Shown here: piece after piece, positions 1 through 10,928 of the stretch
Layout: each line of letters begins with the position of its first letter
Position numbering within the stretch: position 1 is the stretch's first letter
Assembly (NCBI GenBank): GCA_001600875.1
Contig: BCLD01000004.1
Coordinates: 508,553 to 572,552, forward strand
Direction: 5' to 3'
From: Solicoccozyma terricola
Lineage: Eukaryota > Basidiomycota > Tremellomycetes > Filobasidiales > Piskurozymaceae
DNA length: 64,000 nt
Notes under the pieces: model-generated
Told to the model about the DNA's origin: nothing
The model's input: the letters and a program-made list of their open reading frames with translations, nothing else
Databases searched by the model: none
Position numbers and translations under genes: made by a program

Positions 1-69
1 TGGAGGAGAAAGCACCGAAGAACGTTTGTCATTTACGCTCAGACCGGCAAGAGCGAAGACGAACCCTCT

Positions 70-1280
70 CTAATTTTTCTCCTTGCCAAGCCATCCACCG
101 AGACCTTCCCACCAAGCTGCTGTAGATCTTATATCCCTCCCATCCTCTACATCGCGGTGCGTCGCACTGTCGTTTGAACCTAGATCTCGATCTCGACCTC
201 TATATCGACCTCCACGGTCATTCGATTTTTCTTCCCGACATGCCGCTGCCGCTGCGTCCGAAGCCGCCGATGGACTAAGAGTCTCGACGGGGTATAAACG
301 TTCAAAATCTTCAAAAGCTGGAAACGCTTCGAATGTCCTCCGTTGTTTTTTACTCGACCTAGCTTCCTCTTCAGATTGTGTTATGATTTTCTTCCATTCT
401 CCTACTGTACCAAATGATGTATGAGTTCGATGTGAGATTCGAGGACGAGGACGTTGAATGATTACATCTTCGCATGCTTCGTGAACACGTAGTCGTATAA
501 GTTGAGTACGAGAAGGTCTGGGTGTGATTTCTCCTTGTAAATCCCAAGGTCGAATGGTTGCAGTTGTTGATTCGAAGCTGGAGAGGCTTGAACGTCTTCT
601 GCGGAGATTACCGCCGCCGCCACCGCCGCCGCCTAGTGTGAAGCTTGACGACGACAATGAGCACGGAGTCGGCGGTGGTGAACAGACGGGTGAACAGACG
701 GTATTGATAGGGCTCGGTACATGTACGGAGAAGAATTCCGATGGGAACGGGTGTGCTAAAGCTGTGAGCGGTGGCGAAGGACCGGGACATGACCAAGATG
801 GTAAAGGAAGATCTCGAAGTGGTGGCGGTCTGAGTCGTCCTCCTCCTGGTCCTCCTCCTGGTCCTCCTCCTGGTCCATACGAAAGCCTAGTTCGATGCTG
901 TAACCTAGACTGTCCCCAGGTTAATGGAGACGGCCTTTCGGAGGATGCGAGCCTGGATGGAATGGATGGAGTTGCATCTACTGATTTATGTTTACGTCGA
1001 GCTGGCTGAATAGGGGAGCGAGCGAGCGGGGGAGCATGACGCGTGTGTGTCCGGATTAATATCTTTCATCCCTTTGTCGATCATCCTCCCTCGTTCTCAC
1101 CTTGAAACATCCACCACCACCACCACCACCACCACCACCACCACCACCACCCTCCTTTTCCCCAATCTCGTCCGACTCCGAGATTAAATCCGCTTCTCTT
1201 CCCATTAGACCCATAACGAGTTCCAATCCCCTTTGTCTATCAAACTCCGTCTCACCAACTGTCTTTGTGGATGAGGACAT
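70..1280 (-). CDS. Orphan Gly/Pro/Arg-rich protein, two exons
   Basis: Two exons fit together: 1101-1280 and 70-1005, joined through a GTGAGA donor and a TTCAG acceptor, giving about 371 residues. The first in-frame ATG is at 1280. The same frame is open without an ATG up to about 1475, so a further upstream exon is possible. Exon 1 carries an acidic stretch followed by a run of about 14 glycines encoded by a GGT repeat. Exon 2 holds three PGGG repeats, a second glycine run of eight, RRRR, and a more ordinary C-terminal part with the words GTVGEWKKIITQSEEEARSS and FPAFEDFERLYP, ending in a Trp-rich tail (WWEGLGGWLG). I do not recognise a family. The low-complexity half may be disordered and the C-terminal third looks folded. 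The frame is open for 936 bases in exon 2, which argues for a real gene. Confidence 0.6.
838..874. repeat. 12-base tandem repeat, about three units
   Basis: A CCTCCTCCTGGT unit is repeated three times inside the orphan gene. Read on the minus strand it encodes Pro-Gly-Gly-Gly units. The length is a multiple of three, so expansion would not break the frame. Confidence 0.85.
1111..1151. repeat. CCA trinucleotide microsatellite
   Basis: About 13 to 14 CCA units. On the minus strand they read GGT and encode the glycine run at the end of exon 1 of the orphan gene, directly before its splice donor. Confidence 0.9.
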
Positions 1281-2397
1281 GGTGGTTTGGAAATTCGATT
1301 CGTGTAGGATGGTTCGTAAGGTTGAGAATGTATGACGGTGGGTTTGTTTTGGAGTAGTTGTTGAAATTGTTCTTTTATGATGTTTGGTGTTGTAGCTTAT
1401 TGGTGAATCGGTGGTGTTGGTGTTGGTGAATGGTAATAAACCCAACGAAGTGCCTCGTTTATGTATACGTTCCAATGAAACACTATCGCCACTCGATCCT
1501 CTACGTCTGCAAATGCGTGGTTGGGGACTTGTAGGAGGTATAATCGATGCGTGTCTAGGAATGAGTTGGAGGTGTGTAGATGTTGAGGATAGTGAATTGT
1601 TGCAGACGAGGGAAGGACCTTGAGATCACCATATTTTGAGGGAACCGTGGAGGAAAGGCAAGGAAAGGCAGCTTTCAATCAGCTCCGATTTCGCCACCGG
1701 GCACCACAACCTCACGGAGAGATTGTAGTTCCTCCGCACAACTCACCTCCTTCGTATACCACTTCCATCCTTTCGACGTCCCCCGATCTATGAGTACTCC
1801 GTTCGGCCGGTAAACTGAGGTGGTCGGTGGATGATGTCAATGCATGATCTACTAGGTTTAAGGCGGGATCGACGGGGTGTGGGTGAGGGTCCTTGGGAAT
1901 GACTTGCAATATTGAACATGGTCTTGTCCTCGCCCACGCGTCAAAGGGTGGGAAGAATACTTGACTGGTCATTGAAGCGTTGGAAGGTGCAGCGCGGCCT
2001 CACAGCTCTCGCAGCTCTTGTCTGTTCTTCAGATTGATTCCATGACCGGGGTCGGGTCCTGCAAACGCCTTGCCCTCTAGTAGGTATACCTGCTCTTGTT
2101 TTTTTTTTTCGCTTTTTGTTTTTTGGACCCCCCTCCCGATATCTTATCCCTTCGTGGTATGTTGTCGTCTGTGTATTGTTGTTATTGTGGTCTCGTGCTA
2201 TTTGTTTATACGAAACATGTACATCCCCTCTCTTCCCCTTCCTGATATACATCCCCCTATCTGTCACAATCTCTACACCCAACTTTTTTGCCTTTTCTTC
2301 CCAAAAGACCGGCAGGTTGGAATCTTTGCACATGCTGAACGAGGGGGACGGGCTAGTGTATGGTCTACCGTACCGTACCGTACCCCCCCTCCCCCCC

Positions 2398-2437
<40 letters not shown>

Positions 2438-3228
2438 ATTCTATGCCTGCTGTGCGTGCACGAGGTGTGCCCCCGGCCCGACTACCACGATAAACAATTA
2501 CTTATCCCATCCGCGGTGTCCCAAGAATTGATCTATCGCGTTCCATGCGGGATGGTCTTGGTCGCCACCCCCGTTTCAATTTCTTTCGAATTGGGGAAAT
2601 CATCCCGGGGATATTATATTGCCTCGAGCTAACCAGCCTCCTCACATGGTGTCATGTTTGGTGTGAGTTTGTCTTTTTTATGGGTCCTGGATTTATTATA
2701 AATCGAAACACTAGTAGTTGGTTTGTTGAATGCAAGGCAAGAAAAGAGTGAAAAAGATTGGGGGTTAATCTTTTTTCATTGTATTAACGTTACATACAAG
2801 GCAATTTCAAAAAAAATCAATTAAAACAAGACGGCTTTCAAAGGGTGAGGGATTATAGTGAAAGTGAGAATGAAAAGGTAGGAGGAGCGAATGAAATTTC
2901 AAAAGGAAAGGAATAAAAGACAGGGGGGGTGGATCCAAGAAAGTGAAATAATAAAAATTATGATCAACCGAGAAAAAAAAAAAAAAGTGGTCTGATCCAC
3001 CGCAATGTTGAGAGAGAGCGAAAGTTTGACTAGGCGAAAAAAGTTGAATGGCGGTCCAAAGGTTAAACCCAAAACCCAAAACCCAAAAAAAAAAAAAAAA
3101 AGGAGGCAGCAAAAATCCCCGATCTTTTCCCCCAATTCATGAACCCCCGTTCTTTTCCCAGGGTCTCAAAAAAATTAATCCCCATATCCCCCGAAATGGC
3201 CCCACGATAACCGAGGATTTGTCCCCTA
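1281..3228. other. Gene-poor interval with C homopolymer
   Basis: No gene could be supported on either strand. Open frames here are short and cross low-complexity DNA. The interval holds a pyrimidine-rich stretch (about 2100-2300), a C run of 37 bases at 2401-2437, and A runs at about 2971-2985 and 3087-3102. It separates the starts of the left orphan from the 3' end of the next minus-strand gene, so it should contain the promoter of the first and the 3' untranslated region of the second. An undetected first exon of the left orphan could lie at about 1480-1620. Confidence 0.5.
2401..2437. repeat. Poly-C tract, 37 bases
   Basis: Uninterrupted run of cytosines, preceded by shorter C runs broken by T and A. 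It lies in intergenic DNA. Homopolymers this long are hard to sequence, so the exact length is uncertain. Confidence 0.8.
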
Positions 3229-3783
3229 TCACCTCGGATCCTAATCCCAAATTTCACCACATACGTCCCCCCCCCCCACCCCCCCCCCCCCCCCCCCCCC
3301 CCCTACTCATACCTCGCCCAACCTATCAGCCAGTACAAACCCAGCAGTTAAACCAGCAGCTAAAGCTCTTCCACCTATACTTCCCATCTTCTCAAGGCTG
3401 AATCTCCATAGATCAGGAGAGGCAGAGGTTAGAGGGAGGATAAGGATGGAGAGACGGATGAGAGAGAAGACGAGTGGGTCAAAGGTTGGGAAGGTGGTGA
3501 AGGCTGTGGGGGGTGGGGTGGGGTGGGGGGAAAGCCCAATCAGGGTTTTTGTTGAGAGGATTTGACGATCAAAATAGGGCGCTAAAAGCATGCTCACTAG
3601 TGTGACGATTGTTTCGTCCACCATGGTGGGATACCGTCGTCGGCTTGGAGAACGTGATCACATGGGCCAGTGCGTAAGGTGGAAGAACGGTGGTGAATAC
3701 CCTGATTAAAATAAAAAGTGAAACAACTAAATCAGCCCCGGTTGCCTCATAACCAAACGACATTACGGGAAATGAAACGGATA

Positions 3784-3820
<37 letters not shown>

Positions 3821-5329
3821 ATCAAACTCACCAAATCATGATATCTTTGAGAATCTCAGTCCCAGGCGTGTATGAGAACATACTTGATGGAATCTTGAAT
3901 TTCGCCTTGATCTCTGGAGCCCATGAGAACGCAGCGTAGATACCTCGAGCGAGAGGGTTGGAAGAGAATTGAGATGGTGGGAATTGGAGCTGGATTAGGG
4001 GGAGAGAGTTTCGCGTTCCCCTCGGGTGTGTTAGTTCCTTTGCAACTACACAGTTTCCCAGGATTTTTAAATCTTAAATGCTAACCTCGTATTCAGCTTG
4101 AGGGATGATGGTGAAAAGTAATAATAGCATTTCGGCGAATAACATGACCCAGATGATAGTTTCAGAGTTGGACAATGTCTGAATTAATATTTCCACCTCC
4201 ATCAGTCTTTAATGCCAATCAAAAGCAAACGACAATAACCCCCCCCCCCCCCCTCCCGCGACCAATCGGACACAAACTCACTTTCTGAGTCTTGGTTACC
4301 ATCTCATACACTTCCTTCTTCCCCGTCTTCTGCCACATGATCATTGTATCTCTGGCCGTCTGTGTGATTCGCTTTGAAACGACGTTGGCTACCGGTCCAA
4401 CTTGTTCAAGAGCGTTGTTTGCAATGTTTCGTGTTGCTCGGACACTGTTTGGAGAATTCACAAGGAAACCCAGAATGGGATGGGAAAAAAACGAAAATAG
4501 ACCACCGATTCAGCATCTTTTTCCAACACCCCCCGGTTCAAACTTTCTCGATTCGAAAAGACGGGACGAGACGGGACCGAAAAGAAAAAGACGACATACG
4601 AATCAGGTAAAGGTACATCCGCAGGATTCACACCTGAATCCTTGATCCTCTGAACACCTCGACTTGCGTAATGTTTACCTGTTTCTACGGCGGATGAAAC
4701 CGTTGGTTTAGCAGCTTCGATGGTTGATCCAGTTGCACGACGAGCTGCTCCGGGGATATCAAGTTCTATTTCCTCGGATGGTCGACCGTTGACGCTGGGG
4801 TTGAGGAAGATGGGAGTATTCGTCAATGTGTGAATGTTGTAGGGATTTCGTGGTATGAATAGGAAGACCCCCCCCCCGGCGCCGCGGGGGGCCTTTGCCC
4901 CTCAGACCTTCACCCTCCTTGAGGACTCACGTTCGTTTCCGCTTGGTGTATAAACCTTTAAACAACTCGGTCTTTGAAAGTTTAGCTTCATTCTCATCAA
5001 GGTACTGTTGAACTGTATTCATGAGTTCATTCTTGCTAAGTCCTTCTAAACCTTTCAAATTGAGTTTATCTGCGATCTGATTGAAGGGGGGGGGGGGGGG
5101 AAAGTGTGAGAAGCCGAAACCCCCCACGGCCGTGGTAAGCGATACTTTCCAGTCGTCTTTTCTTTTATCTTTTTGGGGAGAGGTATGAGTGGGGATTTAC
5201 CTCCAAGATGTCAGATTTGAGTTTAGGAGCGAGTGATCCTGCGAATTGAGTGTATGTAGGAGCCATCTGGGAGGTGGGAGGTGTTGGAGGTGTGATACGA
5301 AGTTGAGGACGCCGTGGTGGATGATTCAT
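3229..5329 (-). CDS. Multi-exon membrane protein with SAP-like N-terminus
   Basis: A chain of about eight exons keeps one frame. It starts at ATG 5329 (MNHPPRRPQLR) or at a second ATG at 5263. Exon 2 (about 4940-5085) encodes LNLKGLEGLSKNELMNTVQQ followed by YLDENEAKLS, a two-helix segment resembling a SAP motif. Exon 3 (about 4560-4800) is polar. The next encodes an amphipathic helical region (VGPVANVVSKRITQTARDT). A short exon then carries a strong membrane helix (IIWVMLFAEMLLLLFTII). Later exons contain YAAFSWAPEIKAKFKIP and a second hydrophobic stretch (LVFSLIRLSILILPL), and the predicted stop is at 3229. I cannot name the family. Most introns contain long C or G runs, and one uses a CAAAG acceptor. 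The last exon (only a few codons) is the least certain. Confidence 0.6.
3267..3303. repeat. Poly-C tract (11 + 25 bases) in last intron
   Basis: Two C runs separated by one A lie a few bases downstream of a GTATGAGT donor of the minus-strand membrane-protein gene. In the transcript this is a G run near the 5' splice site. Confidence 0.8.
3786..3820. repeat. Poly-C tract, 35 bases, in an intron
   Basis: Uninterrupted C run about 15 bases inside an intron of the minus-strand membrane-protein gene. The transcript carries it as 35 guanines just past the GTGAGT donor. Confidence 0.8.
4239..4253. repeat. Poly-C tract, 15 bases, in an intron
   Basis: Lies in the intron before the membrane-helix exon of the minus-strand gene. 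The transcript reads it as a G run. Confidence 0.75.
5086..5100. repeat. Poly-G tract at a 3' splice site
   Basis: On the minus-strand transcript this is a run of 15 cytosines followed by TTCAATCAG, so it occupies the position of the polypyrimidine tract of the first intron. Confidence 0.7.
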
Positions 5330-6339
5330 GGTTTGGTGATGATGATGATGAGCGTGGTGGTGGTGACGTTGAGAAGGAGAGAAGGGAAAGCATACGGAGA
5401 CGGAGACGAAGACGGAGGGGGTTCAAGAAAATGCAAGGAAGAGCCCCAAGTCAGTGAAACGAATCCCTTTGGATGGCATGAACCAAGTGTTGTGGCTGGG
5501 GTGAAGAAAGGCAACAGGGTTGATATACTCACGTTGTTGTAGGAGGAGGAAGGAGGAAGGAGGATCAACAGGTGGGAAGGGATAGGTCAGAGAAGGGAAG
5601 GGGGTGTGGATGTTGATGTGGATGTTGCTGTTGATGTTGATGTTGCTGTTGATATTGCTGTTGATGTTGATGTTGCTGTTGCCGTTGCTGTTGAAACAGG
5701 TGTCGGATTCCAACGATGGAGGAATTATATATATTTGATCGAGTTAGTTCCTGCGAGGAATGTCTTACAAGGTGTGGCCGGAAGCTTACTTGCGTTCACC
5801 GACTGGTTGTGGCTATCAGACGTTGTAGGACCAAAGGTGGTGGTGATGGTGGTTGGAGGGTGGTTGGAGGGTGGTTGGATGATATGGGACGGATATGGGA
5901 TGTAATGGGATTTGTTTTGTTTACACCGACCACTCTCGTGAGGGATGAGTGAGTGAGGGGGGGGATCATGTCAACAAAAGGATCGGATCGCTCAAACGGG
6001 TAATACGGGGACCACGGTGCATGGGCATGGCGGTGACGATGGGCAGCTAGCTACATGGCGTGCATCCCACTTATGTGAGAGACCCAGGTCGGTGCTCTGT
6101 GCTCTGCTACCGGGGCAAGCCCACGCTGCGTCACCGCCACCACCACCACCACCACCATCATCACCATGTCTCCTGCTCACCATTCCCCTCCCTCCCCCCT
6201 CCCTTCCCCCGGCGGACATCCACCCGGACATCGGCCAATGTCCGCAACGCGTTTGGGCAAGTAAACAAACCCATCTATCTATCCAAAGGAAACAACTCGT
6301 TCATGTATCATCTCCAATCACCTCCCACGGAACTCAATC
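5330..6339. promoter_or_regulatory. Divergent promoter region, membrane protein / DAM1
   Basis: About 1 kb between two divergent start codons with no supportable gene. It contains a GTTGAT/GTTGCT microsatellite (5606-5693), GGTGG-rich DNA around 5840-5880 and a CCACCA stretch (about 6130-6165). No clear TATA box or known operator was identified. Confidence 0.45.
5606..5693. repeat. GTTGAT/GTTGCT hexanucleotide microsatellite
   Basis: About 14 imperfect six-base units alternating GATGTT and GCTGTT. It lies in the divergent promoter region, so long frames through it are artefacts of the repeat. Confidence 0.85.
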
Positions 6340-7800
6340 ATGCCTTCAAACAAGACCCATCCTCTCCGTCGCATATCCACAGGATCTCTCACCTCACTCG
6401 CTCGCTCACAAGACCGTCACTCCGCACCGTCCAACTCCGGTCTCGACTTCCTTCAACCAGCACTCACAGACCTCGCTGATGAAGCTGCAACGTTGGCGTC
6501 TAATATCCAGAAGATGACTAGGTTACATGATGCGTTGGGAACGTTCAATGAGGCGTTTGCAGCGTACATGTATGCGATGAAGATGAATGCGTTTTGTGTA
6601 GAATGGCCAGAGGCTCCAGATGAGCGTTCTTTCGCTAGAGCAGCGTCTTTACAACGTATGTTTTATCGGGTGCTAGCACTCCCCCCCCCCTACCCCCACC
6701 CCGCCACGTTTCGTACACAAGGTGAACTTGAACGCACGGTTAACATTCTCCAATTTTCTCCTTTGTCAATTTACTCAATCATCAGCACCAGCACCAGCAC
6801 CACCCACCATTCAAACACCCGCACGATCATCAAACAATACATCCTCCCATCACCAACCCGCAGCAGCATACGACGCGACATACGCAACAATCTACTCGAA
6901 CAACCCAGCTTACGATTCACCGCAACCACCACCACCACCACCACCGGTGTCATCGAGAGGAGCAGCGGGAAGAGGTAGAGGTAGAGGTGGAATTGCCAGT
7001 GGGAGTGTTGTTGGGAAACGAAAGGTGGTTCCTGGAATCGCAGAGAGGAAGAAGAGAGATGTGAGTGTTTTCGGACCGGAAAGAGTCGGGCGCGGGGGGG
7101 GGGGGGGGTTGGTTTGGTTCGTTTACTGAAATGTAACGTCGATTTTGCGAATCAGGCTGCTATCGCTTCTATCATTGAAATGATGCCTCTTGAATATCGG
7201 GGTTCTCAACCTGTGAGTGTGTTTCGTCCCCCCCCCCCCCCCCGGCCCCCCCCCCCATGGCNCCCGCCGTTGGAAAACTTCGCCGCGCCTTCGCGCCTGG
7301 CCGCCTTTTGAAAAAAAAAAAAAAAGCGATGTCACGTCGCCTTCATTCGTTCTTGACTGATCTCCACCGACTAACCAATCACAGGCCAATCGAATATGCA
7401 TGGAAAAAGTCCTCACGGAGCTCATGATTCATACAGAAGGTCGGAAACGTACGTTAAATAAAGAACCCCGCCCTACTTTCCCTGTTCTCTCTCTTCTACG
7501 TCGGCTCATTCTAACCCCCCCCCCCCGCCCCCGGGGCAATATATTGTCCCGTCTCTGTCCCGGTCCATCAGTCAATGAAATCATCAAACTTCCAGAACTT
7601 ACACAAGCAAAAGTTAATAAATGTTTAATATCGTTGGTTAATAGGAAAGTGGTGGTGAAAACTGCCGTCGGAGTGAGTCTCTTGTTCTTTTTTTCTTCTT
7701 TTTTTTTTTGGTGGTTTGACGCGGTCTTCTCGTGATGTGGCTGACGATTACATTGTTTGTTTCGTAGGGCGTGACGACGTATAAGCTGGTGATCCAATGA
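6340..7800 (+). CDS. DAM1: DASH complex subunit Dam1
   Basis: Dam1 is a subunit of the DASH/Dam1 ring, which couples kinetochores to spindle microtubules in fungi. Six exons (6340-6655, 6786-7060, 7156-7212, 7385-7448, 7572-7672, 7768-7800) join in frame to give 281 residues. The N-terminus shows the family core: LDFLQPALTDLADEAATL, then LHDALGTFNEAFAAYMYAMK and MNAFCVEWPEAP. The middle is rich in Pro and Arg-Gly. The C-terminal 80 or so residues (from AAIASIIEMMPLEYRG to VVVKTAVGGVTTYKL) look like a small winged-helix fold with a closing beta hairpin. All splice phases agree, so this tail belongs to the same protein. Four of the five introns carry C or G homopolymers of 10 to 16 bases. Confidence 0.88.
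7095..7108. repeat. Poly-G tract in DAM1 intron 2
   Basis: Fourteen guanines between the GTGAGT donor at 7061 and the acceptor at 7155. Confidence 0.75.
7228..7262. repeat. Poly-C tracts and one ambiguous base in DAM1 intron 3
   Basis: Runs of 16 and 11 cytosines separated by GG, followed by an N at 7262, the only ambiguous base I noticed. An A run follows at about 7311-7325. The assembly may be imprecise here, but the flanking exons join in frame. Confidence 0.75.
7515..7526. repeat. Poly-C tract in DAM1 intron 4
   Basis: Twelve cytosines followed by GCCCCCGGGG in the intron between exons 4 and 5. Confidence 0.7.
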
Positions 7801-8142
7801 TTCCTGGAAAAAAAACAGCAGCGCTTGTGGTGAAATGAAGTGACGGGATGGCGGGTATTGCAATCAAATACGGACGAGACAGAGAAGTGCGAAGTGAGAC
7901 GTGGGAATGGGTTGGACCAGTCCTTTGATGAGATTGTGGAGAAAGGAGAGGTCGACTGTTTCTCCCCCCCCCCCCCCTGGGGGAGGGAGATTTTGAGTTT
8001 GGGACCTCAAAGGAAGAGGATCGGTTGATGAGGAACGGTTGTGCAACAACACCTACTCCATCATCTTCATCCACTCGACATCATCCACGTCCTTCCCACC
8101 TCCTCTTCCTCGTCTCACATCGCATCAACGTTCATCCGTGTC
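7801..8142. other. DAM1 3' region and upstream region of next gene
   Basis: Contains a C run of 14 bases at 7964-7977 followed by TGGGGGAGGG, which could fold back on it. No coding frame supported. It should hold the DAM1 terminator and the promoter of the next plus-strand gene. Confidence 0.45.
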
Positions 8143-8766
8143 ATGCCAATCGACTTGTGTGCTATCACGCTTGAATACGGATGGCAATACGAGCGTACCC
8201 TAGCTCGACGGGTGGATGAATCGATTCCCAACTCTCCCACCTCTCCCACCTCTCCCACCTCTGCAACCGGCTTCGATTTCTCCAAGCAAGACGGCGAAGA
8301 GAAGACTTTGAAAGAGAAGAAGGTGGAGACTCCGCCTTTCCTTCCTAGACCAACGTTGGAAAATCCTCCGCGTCGTGAACTCGGAACAAGCTGGAATTTT
8401 CTCTCTTCTTGGATTTGGCCTACATCCACCCATCGTCTTGGTACTACTCCATTACATGCCCTTTCTTTCACCTCTCATTCCAAAGAACCGTACGACGATA
8501 GCTACATGTCGACAACGTCCCGCGAGAACACTCTCGAGTTCATCCTCGGTCCTGAGCAGTACGGTGCCCCTTTCTGGTGGGTATCAGGCAGCGTAGGGAA
8601 ACGGAACGAATAGAGACTAGGGCTCGATACAGAAGATGAACGAGGGGATGAGAGTTGGGACCAGATGTTGGTAGAATGTATCCCCTCCGTCTCGTATGGG
8701 GTTGTACCACGTGACTTTCCCATTCCTGAGCGTACTCCGTCCACGTCGGACGGTACCGACACGTAG
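8143..8766 (+). CDS. Small orphan protein, probably two exons
   Basis: From ATG 8143 (MPIDLCAITLEYGWQYERT) a frame runs to 8613 with three SPT repeats (SPTSPTSPTS) and aromatic-rich words such as SWNFLSSWIWP and GAPFWW. A second frame downstream (about 8626-8766) reads DTEDERGDESWDQMLVECIP and ends at TAG 8766. The two can be joined by a very short intron: GTATCAG donor after FWW and an AATAG acceptor, 33 bases and in phase. That intron is near the lower limit for fungi, so the join is tentative and the protein may simply end at 8613. I recognise no family. Opposite-strand frames exist but read less like protein. Confidence 0.42.
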
Positions 8767-9279
8767 ATAGAGACCATCCCATGTTATACCACCATGCTTT
8801 CTCCACGATGACAACGACAAATGAGATGACATTGTAAGACCCGCTCAGTATCACGACAAAGGGAGGACCAGTCATATCAGTTGTACAGCTGCAACCCGAA
8901 AGCGAATCGTTCGTTTAACACATTCTTTACAATCACAACTCCAGAGGTATTCTATCAGTGAGTGCTTCTTTCCCATCCTTCACCCTACCCTCATCTACCT
9001 CCCACCACCAGCAAACGATGAGATTATGCCGGGACAAGTCGACGACTGGAAGTGGCTTTTGTCAATTTCGCAGTATGGATGATATCACGCGGTAGAAATG
9101 CTAATTGACTCCCAGAGTGCTCTTTGTGGGGGATGGGTATGAGTGCAAGCTCTGCTGTTCACATGATGTGACCTGGGAGGTACTCTGATGCAATGGATTG
9201 GGAGGAGATGGGGAGTTGAATGTGTGAAGAATAATAGCAACGCTTACAAATCCGGCATTCCACCAGGCTCATCGCACAC
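8767..9279. promoter_or_regulatory. Upstream region of guanine deaminase
   Basis: About 500 bases without a supported coding frame. It should contain the 3' end of the preceding transcript and the promoter of the guanine deaminase gene. No operator or TATA box could be assigned. Confidence 0.35.
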
Positions 9280-10928
9280 ATGTCGCCAACGCTCTACTAC
9301 GGATCATTTGTCCACTCTACCTCACTTACGACTCTCGAGCATTGTACGTCCTCCCTGATCTACGTTCATAGAGGTATCATCCAATGGGTGGAAAAGAATG
9401 TCGAAAGTAGTCATGTTCAGCAAGTGGCAGCAGCTCATGGGCTGATGCTGGACGACGTGGATGTCGTCGAGCTCCAAGGAGATTTCTTGGTTCCTGGATT
9501 GATAGATACGCATACTGTAAGCTGTCTTTCCGTCTTTTGCTTTCATACGATCCATCATAATCATCATGTTTCACATCACAGCACGCACCGCAGTATCCCA
9601 ACCTTGGCCTAGGTGGCGGATACCAGCTCTTGGACTGGCTCAAACACTATACTTTTCCAACCGAATCGAAATTCTCAGACGTGGATTATGCAAACAAGAT
9701 CTATCAGGAGGTAGTGAAGAGGAATCTCGCTGTAGGAGTGAGTTTTTTTTATGAGAGGAAAATGTCCCCGGTTGTAAATATACTCATTTATTACGGTTGT
9801 GCCAGACGACGACTTGCTGTTATTATGGGAGTTTGCATGGGCCTGCTACGAAGGTTCTCGGTGATATTGTACATCGCTCTGGTGAGTTCAGGAGCGCGAA
9901 TATACCATCCCAAACTTAAGCTGACGACCCTTCATGCCCTAGGCCAACGAGCTCTCGTTGGTAAATGCAATATGGATCGAAATTGTCCTTCCCACTACAT
10001 TGAATCATCTCCCTCGGAATCCATCGACGACACACGCTCATTCATCGAATACCTATCATCTCTACCTGTTGACCCTGACTTCCCATCCGACCCTCTCGTC
10101 AAGCCATGTATCACGCCTCGATTCGCCATCTCCTGCTCGGATACATTACTCGAACAATTAGGGCGTTTAGCAGCCGAGGACGCGAATCTCGCTATTCAAA
10201 CACACATGTCTGAGAATACCTCTGAGATCGATGAAACGCTTCGATTGTTTCCAGGATGTGAGACATATACAGAGGTATACAAGAAGTTTGGACTCCTGCG
10301 ACGAGGGACTATCCTAGCTCATTGTGTGCATATGAGTGATGACGAGATGAAGATGGTAAAGGAGTGCGAAGCTGGGATCAGTCATTGTCCGACATCGAAT
10401 CTTAATTTGATGTCAGGCGGAGCAAGAGTTGGAGCTATGTTGGATGCAGGGATTGATGTGAGTCGTATGCCAGGGTGTCGTTGTGAGATCGGTTCACTCA
10501 CGCAGGTGTGCTACATTTATTAGGTCGGACTCGGCAGCGATTGCTCCGGTGGATTCGCCATCGGTGTCTTACCTCAACTCCGAAACGCATCCATGCTCTC
10601 CAAACTCGTAGCCCTTCAATCACCTCCTGCCAACGGCAAATACGTCAACAAACCACTCTCCATCCCTTCCCTTTTCCACATGGCGACTCTCGGAGGTGCA
10701 ACACTTTGTCGTGCACAAGAACAAATCGGTAATTTCTTACCTGGAAAGGAATTCGATGCTCTCAGGATCAGGCCCGGTTCGAGTCCGAATTACTTCCAGA
10801 TCGAGAAAAGAACGTCGTTGAGTCAGGATCAACTGGCAGCTACGTTTGAGCAGTGGTTATTCACGGGAGATGATAGGGATATTAGGGATGTTTGGGTGAG
10901 AGGGAGGAGGGTGGCGGGATCCGCTTGA
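9280..10928 (+). CDS. GUD1: Guanine deaminase
   Basis: Hydrolyses guanine to xanthine and ammonia in purine salvage, in the cytosol. Five exons (9280-9516, 9582-9737, 9806-9881, 9943-10457, 10524-10928) join in frame to 462 residues, a usual length for the family. Amidohydrolase features are visible: VPGLIDTHTH with the metal-binding HxH, then APQYPNLGLGGGYQLLDWL, IQTHMSEN (third His and catalytic Glu), ILAHCVHM (next His), SHCPTSNLNLMSGG, and GLGSDCSGGF carrying the metal-ligand Asp. Intron 1 splits the HTH motif after the first HT. It converges on a small minus-strand gene 920 bases away. Adenosine kinase, another purine-salvage enzyme, lies 29 kb to the right but is not linked. Confidence 0.93.

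Noticed and set aside
83..1009. Plus-strand frames at 83-424 and 524-1009
   Set aside because: They mirror the long minus-strand exon 70-1005, which joins in phase to an upstream exon; the plus frames are broken and repeat-driven.
2070..2632. Plus-strand frames with poly-Pro around 2400
   Set aside because: The proline run is just the C homopolymer read as CCC, and no splice pattern or family supports a gene.
2760..3110. Phe-rich minus-strand frames near A runs
   Set aside because: T-rich reading of A homopolymers; no gene support.
5423..5905. Frames rich in Asn-Ile or Val-Asp at 5423-5905
   Set aside because: They arise from the GTTGAT/GTTGCT microsatellite and not from a coding gene.
6017..6479. 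Poly-His/Pro frames just upstream of DAM1
   Set aside because: They come from a CCACCA repeat in the promoter, and the later part overlaps DAM1 exon 1 in the wrong frame.
8502..8875. Minus-strand frame with a hydrophobic start (FVVILSGSYNVISFVVV)
   Set aside because: It looked like a membrane protein, but it overlaps the plus-strand orphan, has no splice partners and no family. It remains a weak alternative.
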